Shown piece after piece: positions 18,604 to 27,288 of a DNA stretch of 64,000 bases (the first letter of the stretch is position 1; each line of letters starts with the position of its first letter). The notes beneath the pieces were generated by a model. That model did not search any database and was not told the origin of the DNA. It saw only the letters and a program-made list of their open reading frames with translations. The position numbers were made by a program, and so were the translations under genes. This stretch comes from Desulfomicrobium baculatum DSM 4028 (GTDB taxonomy: Bacteria > Desulfobacterota > Desulfovibrionia > Desulfovibrionales > Desulfomicrobiaceae): assembly GCF_000023225.1 (NCBI RefSeq), contig NC_013173.1, forward strand, positions 2,048,501 through 2,112,500, read 5' to 3'.

Positions 18604-20184
18604 TCAGTCCGCCTCCTCCATGGTGTCCGGGTTTTCAAAAATGGCGCACAGTTCATCGACGCACCGCTCGGCATGGCCGCGTAGCATCTCCTGCACGACC
18701 TGGATCAGAGCCCGCGCGCGGGAATGAAGATCCTGCAGGGAACCGGAATTGTCGACCACCAGCTGCGCCATGCCGACCTTCCTGTCCTGGGGCCATTGCC
18801 AGGAATCAACCATGACTATTCGCTCCGGGCTCCAGCCCCGGCCCTGCAGCCTGGCATGCCGCAGACGGTCCGGGCAATAGACCACCGCCAGCAGGTCGAT
18901 CTCTGCGGCCAGCCCCGCTTCGCACAGCAGGGGAATCTCGGCCAGGGTCACGTCCTCGTCATGCGCGGCCCGGAAGGCGTGCAGGGCATGACGAACCAGC
19001 GGATGAACCAGTCGCTCCACCTCGCGGCGCAGGCTGTCGGACTCGGCCAGGGCGCTGCGGAGCAGGTCCTTGTCCACCCCTCCGCCGGGATGCGTGAAGC
19101 GGGTCCCGAAATGATGCTCCAGAATGGCGCAGCCCTCCCCGCCCTTGGCATAGGCCTCGGCCACCACCCGATCCGCACAGAAGACCGGCACTCCCATCTC
19201 CTCGGCCACTGCCCTGACGGTGGATTTTCCGCTGCCCACGGCTCCGGTCAGGCCGATGCAGGCCCGTTCACGGCAAAGCTCTCGCAGCACCTGCAGAAAA
19301 TCATCCGGCGGCGGCGCGCAAAACTCCATGGATTCAAAACTGCGGGGATGCTCGAAACGCAGCTGCCAGGCATGCAGCATCTGCCGGGGGGCGCGCGCAG
19401 CGGTTTGCTTGTCGGCATAGACCGCGTCCCCCAGAAGGGGATGACCCAGCGCGGCCATATGCACCCGGATCTGGTGGGTGCGCCCGGTCATGATGCGCAC
19501 CCGAACCAAAGAAGCGCTCCTGTCGGCAGCGCTCCAGAGCAGTTCAAACCTGGTCTCGGCCGCGCGGCCGCCGCGTTCAACCACGGCCATGCGCGTCTTG
19601 ATGCTCGGATGCCGCCCCAAGGCAAGACTCACGGTCCCGGAGGAATCAGGCACCCCGGCGACCAGAGCCAGATACTCCTTGTAGACCTCCCGGGATGCGA
19701 AGGCCTGAGTCAGGCTCAGGCGGGCCGACTCGGACAAGGCCAGCACGATGAGCCCGGAGGTGTCTTTGTCCAGGCGATGCACGATCCCCGGGCGCTCCCC
19801 GGATTGAGACAGCAAGGCCGGAAAATGATGGGCCACCCGGTGCACAAGGGTCGGCTCAGCTACCGACGGCGCTGGATGGACGGTCATGGCCGGAGTCTTG
19901 TTGACCACGACCAGATCTTCATCGGCAAAAAATACATTCAGGGGCCCGTCATCGGGAACGACGCTTGAATCAGTGTATTCGGGGGCAAGTGTCAGGGTTT
20001 GTCCGGGCATGAGCCTGGTCGCAGCCTTGCTGCAGACCTGCCCGTTGATGCGCGCTCGCCCGTCCTTGATCCAGGCCTGAACGCGGCTTCTGCCCACGCC
20101 CTCCTCTTCAAGGCAGGTCTGCCAAAAAACATCCAGTCGCTGCCCGACATCCGCGACGCCAACCTTCTCCACATATTCCTGCAT
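18604..20184 (-). CDS. Fusion: RluA-family 23S rRNA/tRNA pseudouridine synthase + dephospho-CoA kinase
   Basis: 526 aa with two complete enzymes in one chain. Residues about 14-75 form an S4-like RNA-binding domain, and about 85-300 the RluA/RluD pseudouridine synthase with the catalytic motif GIVHRLDKDTSGL (Asp140) and TGRTHQIRVH. Residues about 306-505 are a CoaE dephospho-CoA kinase with P-loop GLTGAVGSGKST at 311-322, FCADRVVAEAY and LAEIPLLCEAG. CoaE performs the last step of coenzyme A synthesis. The reading frame is continuous without internal stop or ribosome site. ATG at 20184 follows GGGGAAGG. The rhomboid gene follows directly. Confidence 0.92.
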   Translation of the reverse strand: MQEYVEKVGVADVGQRLDVFWQTCLEEEGVGRSRVQAWIKDGRARINGQVCSKAATRLMPGQTLTLAPEYTDSSVVPDDGPLNVFFADEDLVVVNKTPAMTVHPAPSVAEPTLVHRVAHHFPALLSQSGERPGIVHRLDKDTSGLIVLALSESARLSLTQAFASREVYKEYLALVAGVPDSSGTVSLALGRHPSIKTRMAVVERGGRAAETRFELLWSAADRSASLVRVRIMTGRTHQIRVHMAALGHPLLGDAVYADKQTAARAPRQMLHAWQLRFEHPRSFESMEFCAPPPDDFLQVLRELCRERACIGLTGAVGSGKSTVRAVAEEMGVPVFCADRVVAEAYAKGGEGCAILEHHFGTRFTHPGGGVDKDLLRSALAESDSLRREVERLVHPLVRHALHAFRAAHDEDVTLAEIPLLCEAGLAAEIDLLAVVYCPDRLRHARLQGRGWSPERIVMVDSWQWPQDRKVGMAQLVVDNSGSLQDLHSRARALIQVVQEMLRGHAERCVDELCAIFENPDTMEEAD

Positions 20185-20300
20185 GCAGCCTTCCCCGTTA
20201 CAACCGTGACCGGCCGACTCGGCCCGAAACGTACAATGTTTTTTTGGATTCCCGATACAACACGTTTTGCGTAGTCACCTTTCGCGCCGCTGACAAATGA

Positions 20301-20328
20301 AAAGGCGGCCCCGATCGGGACCGCCTTC
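20301..20328 (-). terminator. Terminator after VWA-OmpA gene
   Basis: Minus-strand hairpin AAGGCGGTCCCGAT / CGGGGCCGCCTT (one T-G wobble) followed by TT and CATTTG; 26 bases past the stop of the OmpA-type gene. Confidence 0.75.
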
Positions 20329-20353
20329 CACTTAAGTCAATGTCGGAAGAAGA

Positions 20354-21484
20354 TTATTTCTTCTTGTAGACACCCTTCAGTTCGGCCAGGATGCGGCGGT
20401 TTTCAGCGCGACCGGCATCGGTGTCATTGGTGGCGATGGGCTTGCTCTCGCCATAACCGACAGCGGAGAACAGGTTGGTGTCCATGCCGAGTTCGTTGAC
20501 CAGATAGTCGCGGACGGCCTTGGCGCGTCGTTCGGACAACTTCTGGTTGTATTCGTCGGTACCCACGGAATCGGTGTGTCCGGCGATTTCAACGACGGTG
20601 AAGGACTGCTGCTGTCTCATGTAGGAAGCGAAATCAGCCAGCTCCTGATGGTATTCGGGCTTGATGTCGGACTTGTCGAAGTCGAAGTTGATCTTGAGCG
20701 TCACGATATCGTCAATGGGGCAACCGGCGGCGTCAACAGCCAGGCCCTTGATGGTGTCGGGGCACTTGTCGATGCAGTTGTTTACGCCATCGCCGTCGTC
20801 ATCCAGGGAGCAGGGATCAACCGCAGTTGCGTCATCGTAGAAGACATCTTTCACGAACTTCTGCAGGGCGGCGTCATCGGCCAAATCGGCGGCGGAAGCG
20901 CCAACGCCGCAAGGCTGCTTCAGGGCGGTGATAGCGTCGAGCAAGGGCTGGTTGCCGTTCACGGTGTCGGCAAAGCTGATGGTGTGGAAACACGCGCCGT
21001 ATTTTTCAGCCAGGGCGGCGGCAACCTTGACGGAGCCTTCGCCGGTGTTTTCACGGCCATCGGACACGACAATGACGGCACTGCGGCCCACGGCACCCTG
21101 CAGGGCGGGTTCAAGACCGGCCAGGCCTACACCAAGAGGCGTGGGGTTGGAGCCGATCACTGTAGGAATCTTGGCGATGGATGCACCATAGCCGGCGGTG
21201 GTGTAAGCTTCCAGAGCCTGGAGTTCACCGGCCGGAGCGGCGGTGCTGAGGGCGCCCTGATAGCCAAGTTCGGGGATCATGGCGTTCATGCGTTCGAGCA
21301 GGGCCTTGGCCAAAACGATCTTTGTTTCCTTGGTGCCTACATACTTCTCGTCCATGGAACCGGAGCGGTCAACCAGGATGAAGAAGTTGTCTACCTTGCG
21401 CACATAGTTTTCGGCGGCCACCGCCACGGAGGCGGAACACATGGCCACAAGCAGAGCCAAAAGAACCAATTTTTTAACTTTCAT
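20354..21484 (-). CDS. Secreted/outer-membrane protein with VWA, thrombospondin-type-3 and OmpA domains
   Basis: 376 aa. Signal peptide 1-24, then a von Willebrand factor A domain (about 33-220) with an intact MIDAS motif DRSGS at 39-43 and a distal VVSDGREN. A calcium-binding TSP3-type repeat DDDGDGVNNCIDKCPD (228-243) follows, then a C-terminal OmpA peptidoglycan-binding domain (about 262-371) with AGHTDSVGTDEYNQKLSERR. The OmpA part anchors it to the cell wall; the VWA part should bind a ligand or partner through a metal ion. There is no beta-barrel. GAGGAG precedes the ATG; a good promoter lies upstream and a terminator downstream, so it is monocistronic. Confidence 0.9.
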   Translation of the reverse strand: MKVKKLVLLALLVAMCSASVAVAAENYVRKVDNFFILVDRSGSMDEKYVGTKETKIVLAKALLERMNAMIPELGYQGALSTAAPAGELQALEAYTTAGYGASIAKIPTVIGSNPTPLGVGLAGLEPALQGAVGRSAVIVVSDGRENTGEGSVKVAAALAEKYGACFHTISFADTVNGNQPLLDAITALKQPCGVGASAADLADDAALQKFVKDVFYDDATAVDPCSLDDDGDGVNNCIDKCPDTIKGLAVDAAGCPIDDIVTLKINFDFDKSDIKPEYHQELADFASYMRQQQSFTVVEIAGHTDSVGTDEYNQKLSERRAKAVRDYLVNELGMDTNLFSAVGYGESKPIATNDTDAGRAENRRILAELKGVYKKK

Positions 21485-21557
21485 ACGTTCTACTCCTCGG
21501 GTTGATATTACTTCTCAAATGAAAAAGCGGACATTTTTCGGAAAACCTGTCTGCTTA

Positions 21558-21586
21558 TCTTTAGCTCTATCACAATTTATTGTCAA
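21558..21586 (-). promoter_or_regulatory. Candidate sigma-70 promoter of the VWA-OmpA gene
   Basis: Minus strand: TTGACA at 21586-21581, 17 bases, then TAAAGA at 21563-21558; this lies 74 bases upstream of the ATG. The -35 is perfect, the -10 modest. Confidence 0.5.
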
Positions 21587-21686
21587 AGGCAGAAAAACAA
21601 AAGAAATATAAAATCTTCATCGGCAAACGGGTCGCCGTGGCAAATATGACTTGACCCTCGACTGAGCAGCGCCGACAATCAATGAT

Positions 21687-22925
21687 ATGGACGAATCTCT
21701 CAGGGCTGTCCCGGATTTTAAACGAGTCATTCTGCACTTGGACATGGACGCTTTTTTCACCTCCGTGGAACAGGCCGACGATCCTTTGTTGCAAGGGAAG
21801 CCTGTAGTGATCGGACAATCCTTGCGCGGAGTGGCCTCGGCGGCGTCATACGAAGCCAGAAAATACGGCATCAGATCCGCCATGCCCATCGTGCAGGCCA
21901 AAAAACTCTGCCCTCACGCAGTATTCCTGCCCGGCCGCATGTCCCGCTACCGTGAAATCTCGGTAAAGATCATGAACATTATGCGCGCGCTGTGTCCACT
22001 GGTCGAGCAGGCTTCGGTCGACGAGGCATATGCGGACATAAGCGGCACCCGGAGGATTTTCGGGCCTCCGGAAAACATCGCCCGGCGTCTCAAAGCCGAG
22101 ATACTGGCCGCAACCAACCTGACCTGCTCCGTGGGCATCGCCCCCAATAAATTCCTCGCCAAGATCGCTTCGGACTGGAACAAGCCGGGCGGCCTGACCT
22201 TCATCCCTCCCGCCGACGTGCCCGCGTTCCTGCGCGACCTCCCGCTGGGCAGGATCCCCGGAGTCGGAAAACAGTTTCAGGAGGAGTTACGCCGCATCGG
22301 CGTGACCACGATCCCCCACGTTCTGGCGCACCCGCGAACCTACTGGAACGAGCTCATGGGCAAACGGGGAGCGTTCCTGCACGACAGGGCCTGCGGCATC
22401 GATGATTCGCCCGTGGTGCCCGGCAGCGATCCCAAGTCCTGCAGCGCGGAAAATACCCTGGACAGGGACACGCTTGACCGAACCCTGCTTGAGCGCTGGT
22501 TATTGATCCAGGCCGAACGCATCGGACGGGAACTGCGGGGGCTCGGGAAAAAAGGGCTGACCGTGACGCTCAAGATCAAATTCCAGGATTTCTCTTCCAT
22601 CACGCGCAGCAGAACCCTGGCCAGGCCCACCGACATCACCACGGAAATCTTCGAGGCCGCGCGCATGCTCCTCACTGCCGAAAAACTCCCCCGGCCCGTC
22701 CGTCTCATCGGCACCGGAGTTTCCAATTTCCGCTTCGTGCAGGCCGAACTGCCGCTTATGCCCGATGCGGGCCGCAAGCGCAGTCAGCAGCTGGACCAGG
22801 CCATGGACCGCATCCGGGACAAGTTCGGAAACAAAAGCATCCTTCGGGCCGAGGCCGCCATCAGGGAATCGGACGCCGTGAACGACCTTTTATCCCAAAA
22901 AAATCGCACATCGAACGGACAATAA
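21687..22925 (+). CDS. dinB: DNA polymerase IV (Y-family, DinB)
   Basis: 412 aa translesion polymerase. Catalytic carboxylates are in LHLDMDAFFTSVE (about 17-29) and ASVDEAYADISG (near 111-122); SVGIAPNKFLAKIASDWNKP and the helix-hairpin-helix IPGVGKQFQEEL follow, then the little-finger domain. A likely beta-clamp binding peptide QAELPLM lies near residue 352. Compared with typical DinB there are about 12 extra N-terminal residues. No Shine-Dalgarno is visible before the ATG; a possible promoter (TTGACC, 17 bases, GACAAT at 21674-21679) would give an almost leaderless mRNA. No recognisable LexA box. Confidence 0.93.
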   Translation: MDESLRAVPDFKRVILHLDMDAFFTSVEQADDPLLQGKPVVIGQSLRGVASAASYEARKYGIRSAMPIVQAKKLCPHAVFLPGRMSRYREISVKIMNIMRALCPLVEQASVDEAYADISGTRRIFGPPENIARRLKAEILAATNLTCSVGIAPNKFLAKIASDWNKPGGLTFIPPADVPAFLRDLPLGRIPGVGKQFQEELRRIGVTTIPHVLAHPRTYWNELMGKRGAFLHDRACGIDDSPVVPGSDPKSCSAENTLDRDTLDRTLLERWLLIQAERIGRELRGLGKKGLTVTLKIKFQDFSSITRSRTLARPTDITTEIFEAARMLLTAEKLPRPVRLIGTGVSNFRFVQAELPLMPDAGRKRSQQLDQAMDRIRDKFGNKSILRAEAAIRESDAVNDLLSQKNRTSNGQ

Positions 22926-22993
22926 TACTTGCCAAAGAAGATTTTTCTTGCTTGGGAAATCCGATTCGAACATCAAGCATATAAGGATATTCC

Positions 22994-23767
22994 ATGTTTT
23001 CTCATGCCATCACCCGCATCCCCGGCCCGGATTACCCAAAAGGACTGACCACCTCCACCCTGCCCGCTCCAGACCTTGAACTGGCACTCCGGCAGCATGA
23101 CGCATATGTACGCTGCCTCGAATCCCTGGGGCTGACCGTTGAAGTCCTGCCCGCCGCGCCCGGCTTCCCCGACGCCTGTTTTGTCGAGGACACGGCCGTA
23201 GTCGTCCGCGAGACGGCAGTCATCACACGCCCCGGAGCCCCGTCGCGCACGGGCGAGACGGTTCATATCGAAGCCGCGCTGGCCCCCCACCGCCCCCTGG
23301 CCCGCATAAAGGCGCCGGGCACCCTGGACGGAGGCGACATCCTGCAGGTGGGCAAACACTTCTTTATCGGCGTGTCGGACCGCACCAATGACGAAGGCGC
23401 GAGGCAGCTCGCCGCCATCCTGGCCGTCCACGGCTACGAGAGCAGCATCATCAAGGTGGCTGCGGGCCTGCATCTCAAATCAAGTCTCAACTTCGTGGGC
23501 GAAGACACCATGCTGGTCACGGCCGACTTTGCCGGACATCCGGCCATCGCCGATTTCAAACAGATCGTCTGCCCGGCGGACGAGGAATACGCGGCCAACA
23601 CGGTGCTCGTGAACGGCACCCTGATCATGCCGACGGGCTATCCCCGGACCAGAGCCCTGCTGGAACCGCTTAACCTGCCCATCGTGGAACTGGACACCAG
23701 TGAATACCGCAAGATGGACGGCGGTCTGACCTGCCTGTCCTTACGTCTGCAAAACCCTGTTTCTTGA
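22994..23767 (+). CDS. Dimethylarginine dimethylaminohydrolase-like amidinohydrolase
   Basis: 257 aa of the guanidino-group-modifying (pentein) superfamily. Key elements: substrate/acidic motif CFVEDTAVV near residue 62, GTLDGGDIL, catalytic His in AAGLHLKSSLNF near 157, and catalytic Cys in GGLTCLSLRL close to the C-terminus. The length and motif order fit DDAH, which converts methylated arginine to citrulline; related enzymes act on arginine or other guanidines. It is followed by a small zinc ribbon gene and then an amino-acid ABC transporter, so an arginine-type substrate route is plausible but not shown. Confidence 0.85.
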   Translation: MFSHAITRIPGPDYPKGLTTSTLPAPDLELALRQHDAYVRCLESLGLTVEVLPAAPGFPDACFVEDTAVVVRETAVITRPGAPSRTGETVHIEAALAPHRPLARIKAPGTLDGGDILQVGKHFFIGVSDRTNDEGARQLAAILAVHGYESSIIKVAAGLHLKSSLNFVGEDTMLVTADFAGHPAIADFKQIVCPADEEYAANTVLVNGTLIMPTGYPRTRALLEPLNLPIVELDTSEYRKMDGGLTCLSLRLQNPVS

Positions 23768-23815
23768 GTTTTCGACCATCACGGCGTAGGGGAATCAACG
23801 CAAGGGGGATATGTA

Positions 23816-23980
23816 ATGGAACTGTTCAAAAATCGATACAAACGTGAATTCATCGAAGTCGCCTGCCCCAAATGCAAGCAGACCAAAATCATCTGCCTGC
23901 CCGAGGAGGAGATACCCACCTGCGAGTACTGCAAAGTCAAAATGAACATCAAAGAGGTTCTGACCGAGGGAAAATATTGA
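23816..23980 (+). CDS. 54-aa zinc-ribbon protein
   Basis: Small ORF with AGGGGG about eight bases upstream of its ATG. Four or five cysteines are arranged as CPKC (17-20), Cys27, and CEYC (36-39), the layout of a small treble-clef or zinc-ribbon fold, on a charged peptide. It ends 35 bases before the start of the substrate-binding protein gene and starts 48 bases after the DDAH gene, all on the plus strand. Function unknown; it could be an RNA- or protein-binding regulator. Confidence 0.7.
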   Translation: MELFKNRYKREFIEVACPKCKQTKIICLPEEEIPTCEYCKVKMNIKEVLTEGKY

Positions 23981-24015
23981 CCACCGGCAAGCCTTGTAAC
24001 CAAAGAGGAGGCTCT

Positions 24016-24837
24016 ATGCGTTTTATGACGAAGATTGTTTTGGCCCTGCTGCTGGTCGCGTTTGCGGCCATGCCCGTCATGGCCGCGGATCACGAACTTG
24101 CCCAGAAATCCACCCTGAACGAAATCCTGAAGCGCGGCGAGCTGCGTGTCGGCCTCGACGCCGGCTACATGCCCTTCGAGATGACGGACAAGAAGGGCGA
24201 GATCGTCGGCTTCGACGTGGACATGGCCAAGGAAATGGCCAAGGCCATGGGCGTCAAGCTGACCATCGTCAACACCGACTATGACGGCATCATTCCCGCC
24301 TTGATGGCCGACAAGTTCGACATCATCATCAGCGGCATGACCGTTAACCAGGAACGCAACCTGCAGATCAATTTCGCCGACCCGTACATCGTCGTCGGCC
24401 AGGCCATCCTCTTGAACAAAAAGCACGAGGGCGCGATCACTTCCTATAAGGATTTGAACGATCCCAAGTTCACCGTTGTCTCCCGCATCGGCACCACCGG
24501 CGAACAGGCCGCCAAGCGCATGATCCCCAAGGCTCAGTACAAGAGCTTTGAGAAGGAGTCCGACGGCGCCATGGAAGTGGTCAACGGCCAGGCCGACGCG
24601 TTTGTCTATGACCTGCCCTTCAACGTGGTCTTCATGGCCCAGCAGGGCGGCAAGAACCTGGTCCTGCTGGACAAGCCCTTCACCTACGAGCCCCTGGGCT
24701 TCGGCGTGAAGAAGGGTGACCCGGACTTTTTGAACTGGCTGGACAACTTCCTGACCCAGATCAAGAACGACGGCCGCTTCGACCGCATCTACGACAAGTG
24801 GATCAAGGGCACCGAGTGGCTCAAGGACATCCAGTAA
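24016..24837 (+). CDS. Polar amino-acid ABC transporter substrate-binding protein
   Basis: 273 aa periplasmic protein with a signal peptide (about 1-23, cut after AMPVMA). The family motif LRVGLDAGYMPFEMTDKKGE and GFDVDMAKEMAKAMG near the N-terminus identify the SBP family 3 (glutamine/arginine/histidine type). GAGGAG precedes the ATG at 24016. It is the first gene of an SBP-permease-ATPase set; a hairpin after it probably keeps its transcript more abundant than the downstream genes. Exact ligand unknown. Confidence 0.93.
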   Translation: MRFMTKIVLALLLVAFAAMPVMAADHELAQKSTLNEILKRGELRVGLDAGYMPFEMTDKKGEIVGFDVDMAKEMAKAMGVKLTIVNTDYDGIIPALMADKFDIIISGMTVNQERNLQINFADPYIVVGQAILLNKKHEGAITSYKDLNDPKFTVVSRIGTTGEQAAKRMIPKAQYKSFEKESDGAMEVVNGQADAFVYDLPFNVVFMAQQGGKNLVLLDKPFTYEPLGFGVKKGDPDFLNWLDNFLTQIKNDGRFDRIYDKWIKGTEWLKDIQ

Positions 24838-24849
24838 TCAAGCAAAGTT

Positions 24850-24884
24850 GAGGGATCCGGCTTTTCATGCCGGATTCCTCGTTT
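24850..24884 (+). terminator. Intercistronic hairpin after the amino-acid binding protein gene
   Basis: 12-bp stem GAGGGATCCGGC / GCCGGATTCCTC (one G-T wobble), 7-base loop, then GTTTTC. Placed between the binding protein and its permease, it likely acts as a partial terminator or 3' stabiliser that sets unequal expression. Confidence 0.65.
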
Positions 24885-24913
24885 TCATGACTTAAGCATC
24901 ACCAGGACGGACA

Positions 24914-25918
24914 ATGGCCACCTACACCGGACTCGATCGGCCCAAAAGCAAATTTTATTACCAGTTCTGGAGTCTCGCCTTCGTGATCGGGCTCTGCAGC
25001 GCCATGGCTCTGCTCTACTACTCCACGAAAAAAGTGGAGTACACATGGAGATGGAACCGCGTACCCCAATATTTCATTTACGACGACAAGGTGAACATCC
25101 GCGCGGAGATGGAAGGGACCATCACCTCCATCACGGAAACCGGCGAGAACGTACTCGTGACGGTGCAAGGCGACGACGGGGAAGAAAGCCACACCCTGCC
25201 CAAAACCTCGCTGCTGCTGGCCCCGGGCGACTATGTCTATGCGGGCGACAACATCGGTTTCTACTCCGAGACAAAGCCCGGCATCCTGATCGAAGGACTG
25301 CTGCTGACTCTTGAAGTGAGCGCTCTGGCCATCGTCTTCGGCATCCTGCTCGGCCTCTTCACGGGTCTGGCCCGCATCTCCGACAACCCGGCCCTGCGCT
25401 GGGGAGCCATCGCCTACATCGAACTCATCCGCGGCTCACCGCTGCTGGTGCAGATATTTCTCTGGTACTTCGTGGTCGGCACGGTCATCAACAGCATGCT
25501 GTCCCAATACGGGATCGGGCAAATCCCGCCGCTCTGGTTCGGCGTCATGGCCCTGGCCATCTTCACCGGCGCCTACACCGCCGAGATCGTGCGCGCGGGC
25601 ATCCAGTCCGTGCACCGCGGCCAGATGGAGGCCGCACGCTCGCTCGGGATGACCTACAACAAGGCCATGCGCAAGGTCATCCTGCCCCAGGCCTTCCGCC
25701 GCATCCTGCCCCCCCTGGCCGGACAGTTCATCAGCCTGGTCAAGGACTCCTCCCTCCTCGGCGTCATCTCCATCCGCGAACTGACCAAGGCTTCCCGGGA
25801 GGTCGTGTCTTCGTCCCTGCAGCCCTTTGAAATCTGGATCGTGTGCGCCATCCTGTACCTGGTCCTGACCTTTACCCTGTCCATGTTCGTGCAGTATCTC
25901 GAACGCAAGGCCATCTAG
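24914..25918 (+). CDS. Polar amino-acid ABC transporter permease with extra N-terminal extracytoplasmic domain
   Basis: 334 aa, about 100 longer than usual HisM/GlnP permeases. First helix about 17-36; residues about 45-122 form a hydrophilic, beta-rich insert with [19 protein letters not shown] and [15 protein letters not shown], reminiscent of a lipoyl/barrel-sandwich fold. The standard permease follows (about 125-330) with [14 protein letters not shown] and the EAA loop [20 protein letters not shown]. It sits between the binding protein and ATPase genes. The added domain would lie on the periplasmic side and could dock the binding protein or sense a ligand. Confidence 0.9.
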   Translation: MATYTGLDRPKSKFYYQFWSLAFVIGLCSAMALLYYSTKKVEYTWRWNRVPQYFIYDDKVNIRAEMEGTITSITETGENVLVTVQGDDGEESHTLPKTSLLLAPGDYVYAGDNIGFYSETKPGILIEGLLLTLEVSALAIVFGILLGLFTGLARISDNPALRWGAIAYIELIRGSPLLVQIFLWYFVVGTVINSMLSQYGIGQIPPLWFGVMALAIFTGAYTAEIVRAGIQSVHRGQMEAARSLGMTYNKAMRKVILPQAFRRILPPLAGQFISLVKDSSLLGVISIRELTKASREVVSSSLQPFEIWIVCAILYLVLTFTLSMFVQYLERKAI

Positions 25919-25926
25919 AGGATATC

Positions 25927-26673
25927 ATGCACAAACCACCCATCATCGACGTTCAAAGCATCGACAAGTTCTTCTACACCCCGGAACGTTTGCAGGCCCT
26001 GAACCGCGTATCCTGCACCGTGGCGCATGGGGAGGTCGTGGTCATCATCGGGCCGTCCGGTTCCGGGAAATCAACCTTCCTGCGCTGCCTGAATCGCCTA
26101 GAATACGCCGATACCGGACACATCATCATCGACGGCGTGGACATTCTCGATCCCAAATGCGATATCAACGCCATTCGCGCCGAAGTGGGCATGGTCTTCC
26201 AGTCCTTCAACCTCTTCCCGCACAAGACGGTGCTGGACAATCTGACCATGGCCCAGATGTCGGTGCGCGGGCGCTCGAAAAAAGAGGCCGAGGCCAAGGG
26301 CATGGCGCTCCTGGAAAAGGTCGGCATCGCCGAAAAGTTTGCGGCCAGACCCGAGCAACTCTCCGGCGGTCAGCAGCAGCGCGTGGCCATTGCCCGATCC
26401 CTGGCCATGGACCCGAAGATCATGCTCTTCGACGAACCCACCTCCGCCCTTGATCCGGAAATGGTCGGCGAGGTTCTGGACGTCATGAAGAACCTGGCCC
26501 GAGAGGGAATGACCATGGTCGTCGTCACCCACGAAATGGGTTTCGCGCGCGAGGTCGCGGACCGGGTCCTGTTCATGGACAAAGGCGAAATTCTGGAACA
26601 GGGCGCGCCCGAACATTTTTTCACCGCGCCAACCCTGGAACGGACCAAGGAGTTTTTGGGGCAAATTCTCTGA
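25927..26673 (+). CDS. Polar amino-acid ABC transporter ATP-binding protein (GlnQ/HisP type)
   Basis: 248 aa. Walker [13 protein letters not shown]-loop [17 protein letters not shown], signature [17 protein letters not shown], Walker [17 protein letters not shown] and switch [15 protein letters not shown] are all complete. The ATG at 25927 follows GAGGAT eight bases after the permease stop; the longer in-frame ORF upstream overlaps the permease and is not used. Third gene of the amino-acid importer operon. Confidence 0.95.
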   Translation: MHKPPIIDVQSIDKFFYTPERLQALNRVSCTVAHGEVVVIIGPSGSGKSTFLRCLNRLEYADTGHIIIDGVDILDPKCDINAIRAEVGMVFQSFNLFPHKTVLDNLTMAQMSVRGRSKKEAEAKGMALLEKVGIAEKFAARPEQLSGGQQQRVAIARSLAMDPKIMLFDEPTSALDPEMVGEVLDVMKNLAREGMTMVVVTHEMGFAREVADRVLFMDKGEILEQGAPEHFFTAPTLERTKEFLGQIL

Positions 26674-26703
26674 TCAGACAACGACAACCGAGGAAGGAGC
26701 GAG

Positions 26704-27189
26704 ATGAGCAAGGCGCTACAGCATCAATTGGCCAAGACCATCAAGGAACAGGGCGACATGGCCCGGGATATGGCCATTGCGGAACTCAAAGACCTGAAGA
26801 AAGACCTTCTGGAACTGGAAAAAGCCCTGACCACCAAGAAGACCCCCGACCAGGGTCTGCTCATGGACATTTCCCACGGCGCCTTCGAACTCTTCCGCAC
26901 AGCCTCCATCGTCCTGGAAACAGACAACCTGCAGGATCAGCTCCAGCACGCTGCCGAAGCCGGCAAGGACTTGGAATACCTCGAAAAAAAGGGAGCCATC
27001 CTGCTCACTAAACCCGAAGGCTGGCACTGGTTCACGCCCAAGGGCGAAATGCTTTTCCTGGCCGCGCCGAACGAGACCAGGCTGGCCGCCCAGAAACTGC
27101 AGGAACGCATCACCCGCAAGACACCCGCCAAACCAGCCCCCAAGCCCCAGGCACCGCCCAAAGCTCCGCCCATTTCGACGGAAGATTGA
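26704..27189 (+). CDS. Hypothetical protein with helical N-terminus and Pro/Lys-rich tail (161 aa)
   Basis: Strong ribosome site (AAGGAG six bases upstream), 30 bases after the ATPase gene. Residues about 1-60 are charged and helical (MSKALQHQLAKTIKEQG...), the middle contains WHWFTPKGEMLFLAAP, and the last 25 residues are a low-complexity Pro-Lys-Ala tail. No signal peptide, membrane helix or cysteine. I do not recognise the family. It may be the last gene of the amino-acid transporter transcript; a terminator follows. Confidence 0.8.
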   Translation: MSKALQHQLAKTIKEQGDMARDMAIAELKDLKKDLLELEKALTTKKTPDQGLLMDISHGAFELFRTASIVLETDNLQDQLQHAAEAGKDLEYLEKKGAILLTKPEGWHWFTPKGEMLFLAAPNETRLAAQKLQERITRKTPAKPAPKPQAPPKAPPISTED

Positions 27190-27210
27190 TCTTGGGTCAA
27201 ACGAAAAAAT

Positions 27211-27243
27211 GCCCGCCGGACCGAATGGTTCGAGCGGGCTTTT
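27211..27243 (+). terminator. Rho-independent terminator
   Basis: Stem GCCCGC / GCGGGC with an inner paired segment (CGGACC / GGTTCG) and GAAT loop, followed by TTTT. Ends the transcript of the amino-acid transporter cluster. Confidence 0.8.
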
Positions 27244-27288
27244 CATTTGTGGAGGCGAGGAAAGATAGGCAGAAATGCCCCGTGATCT

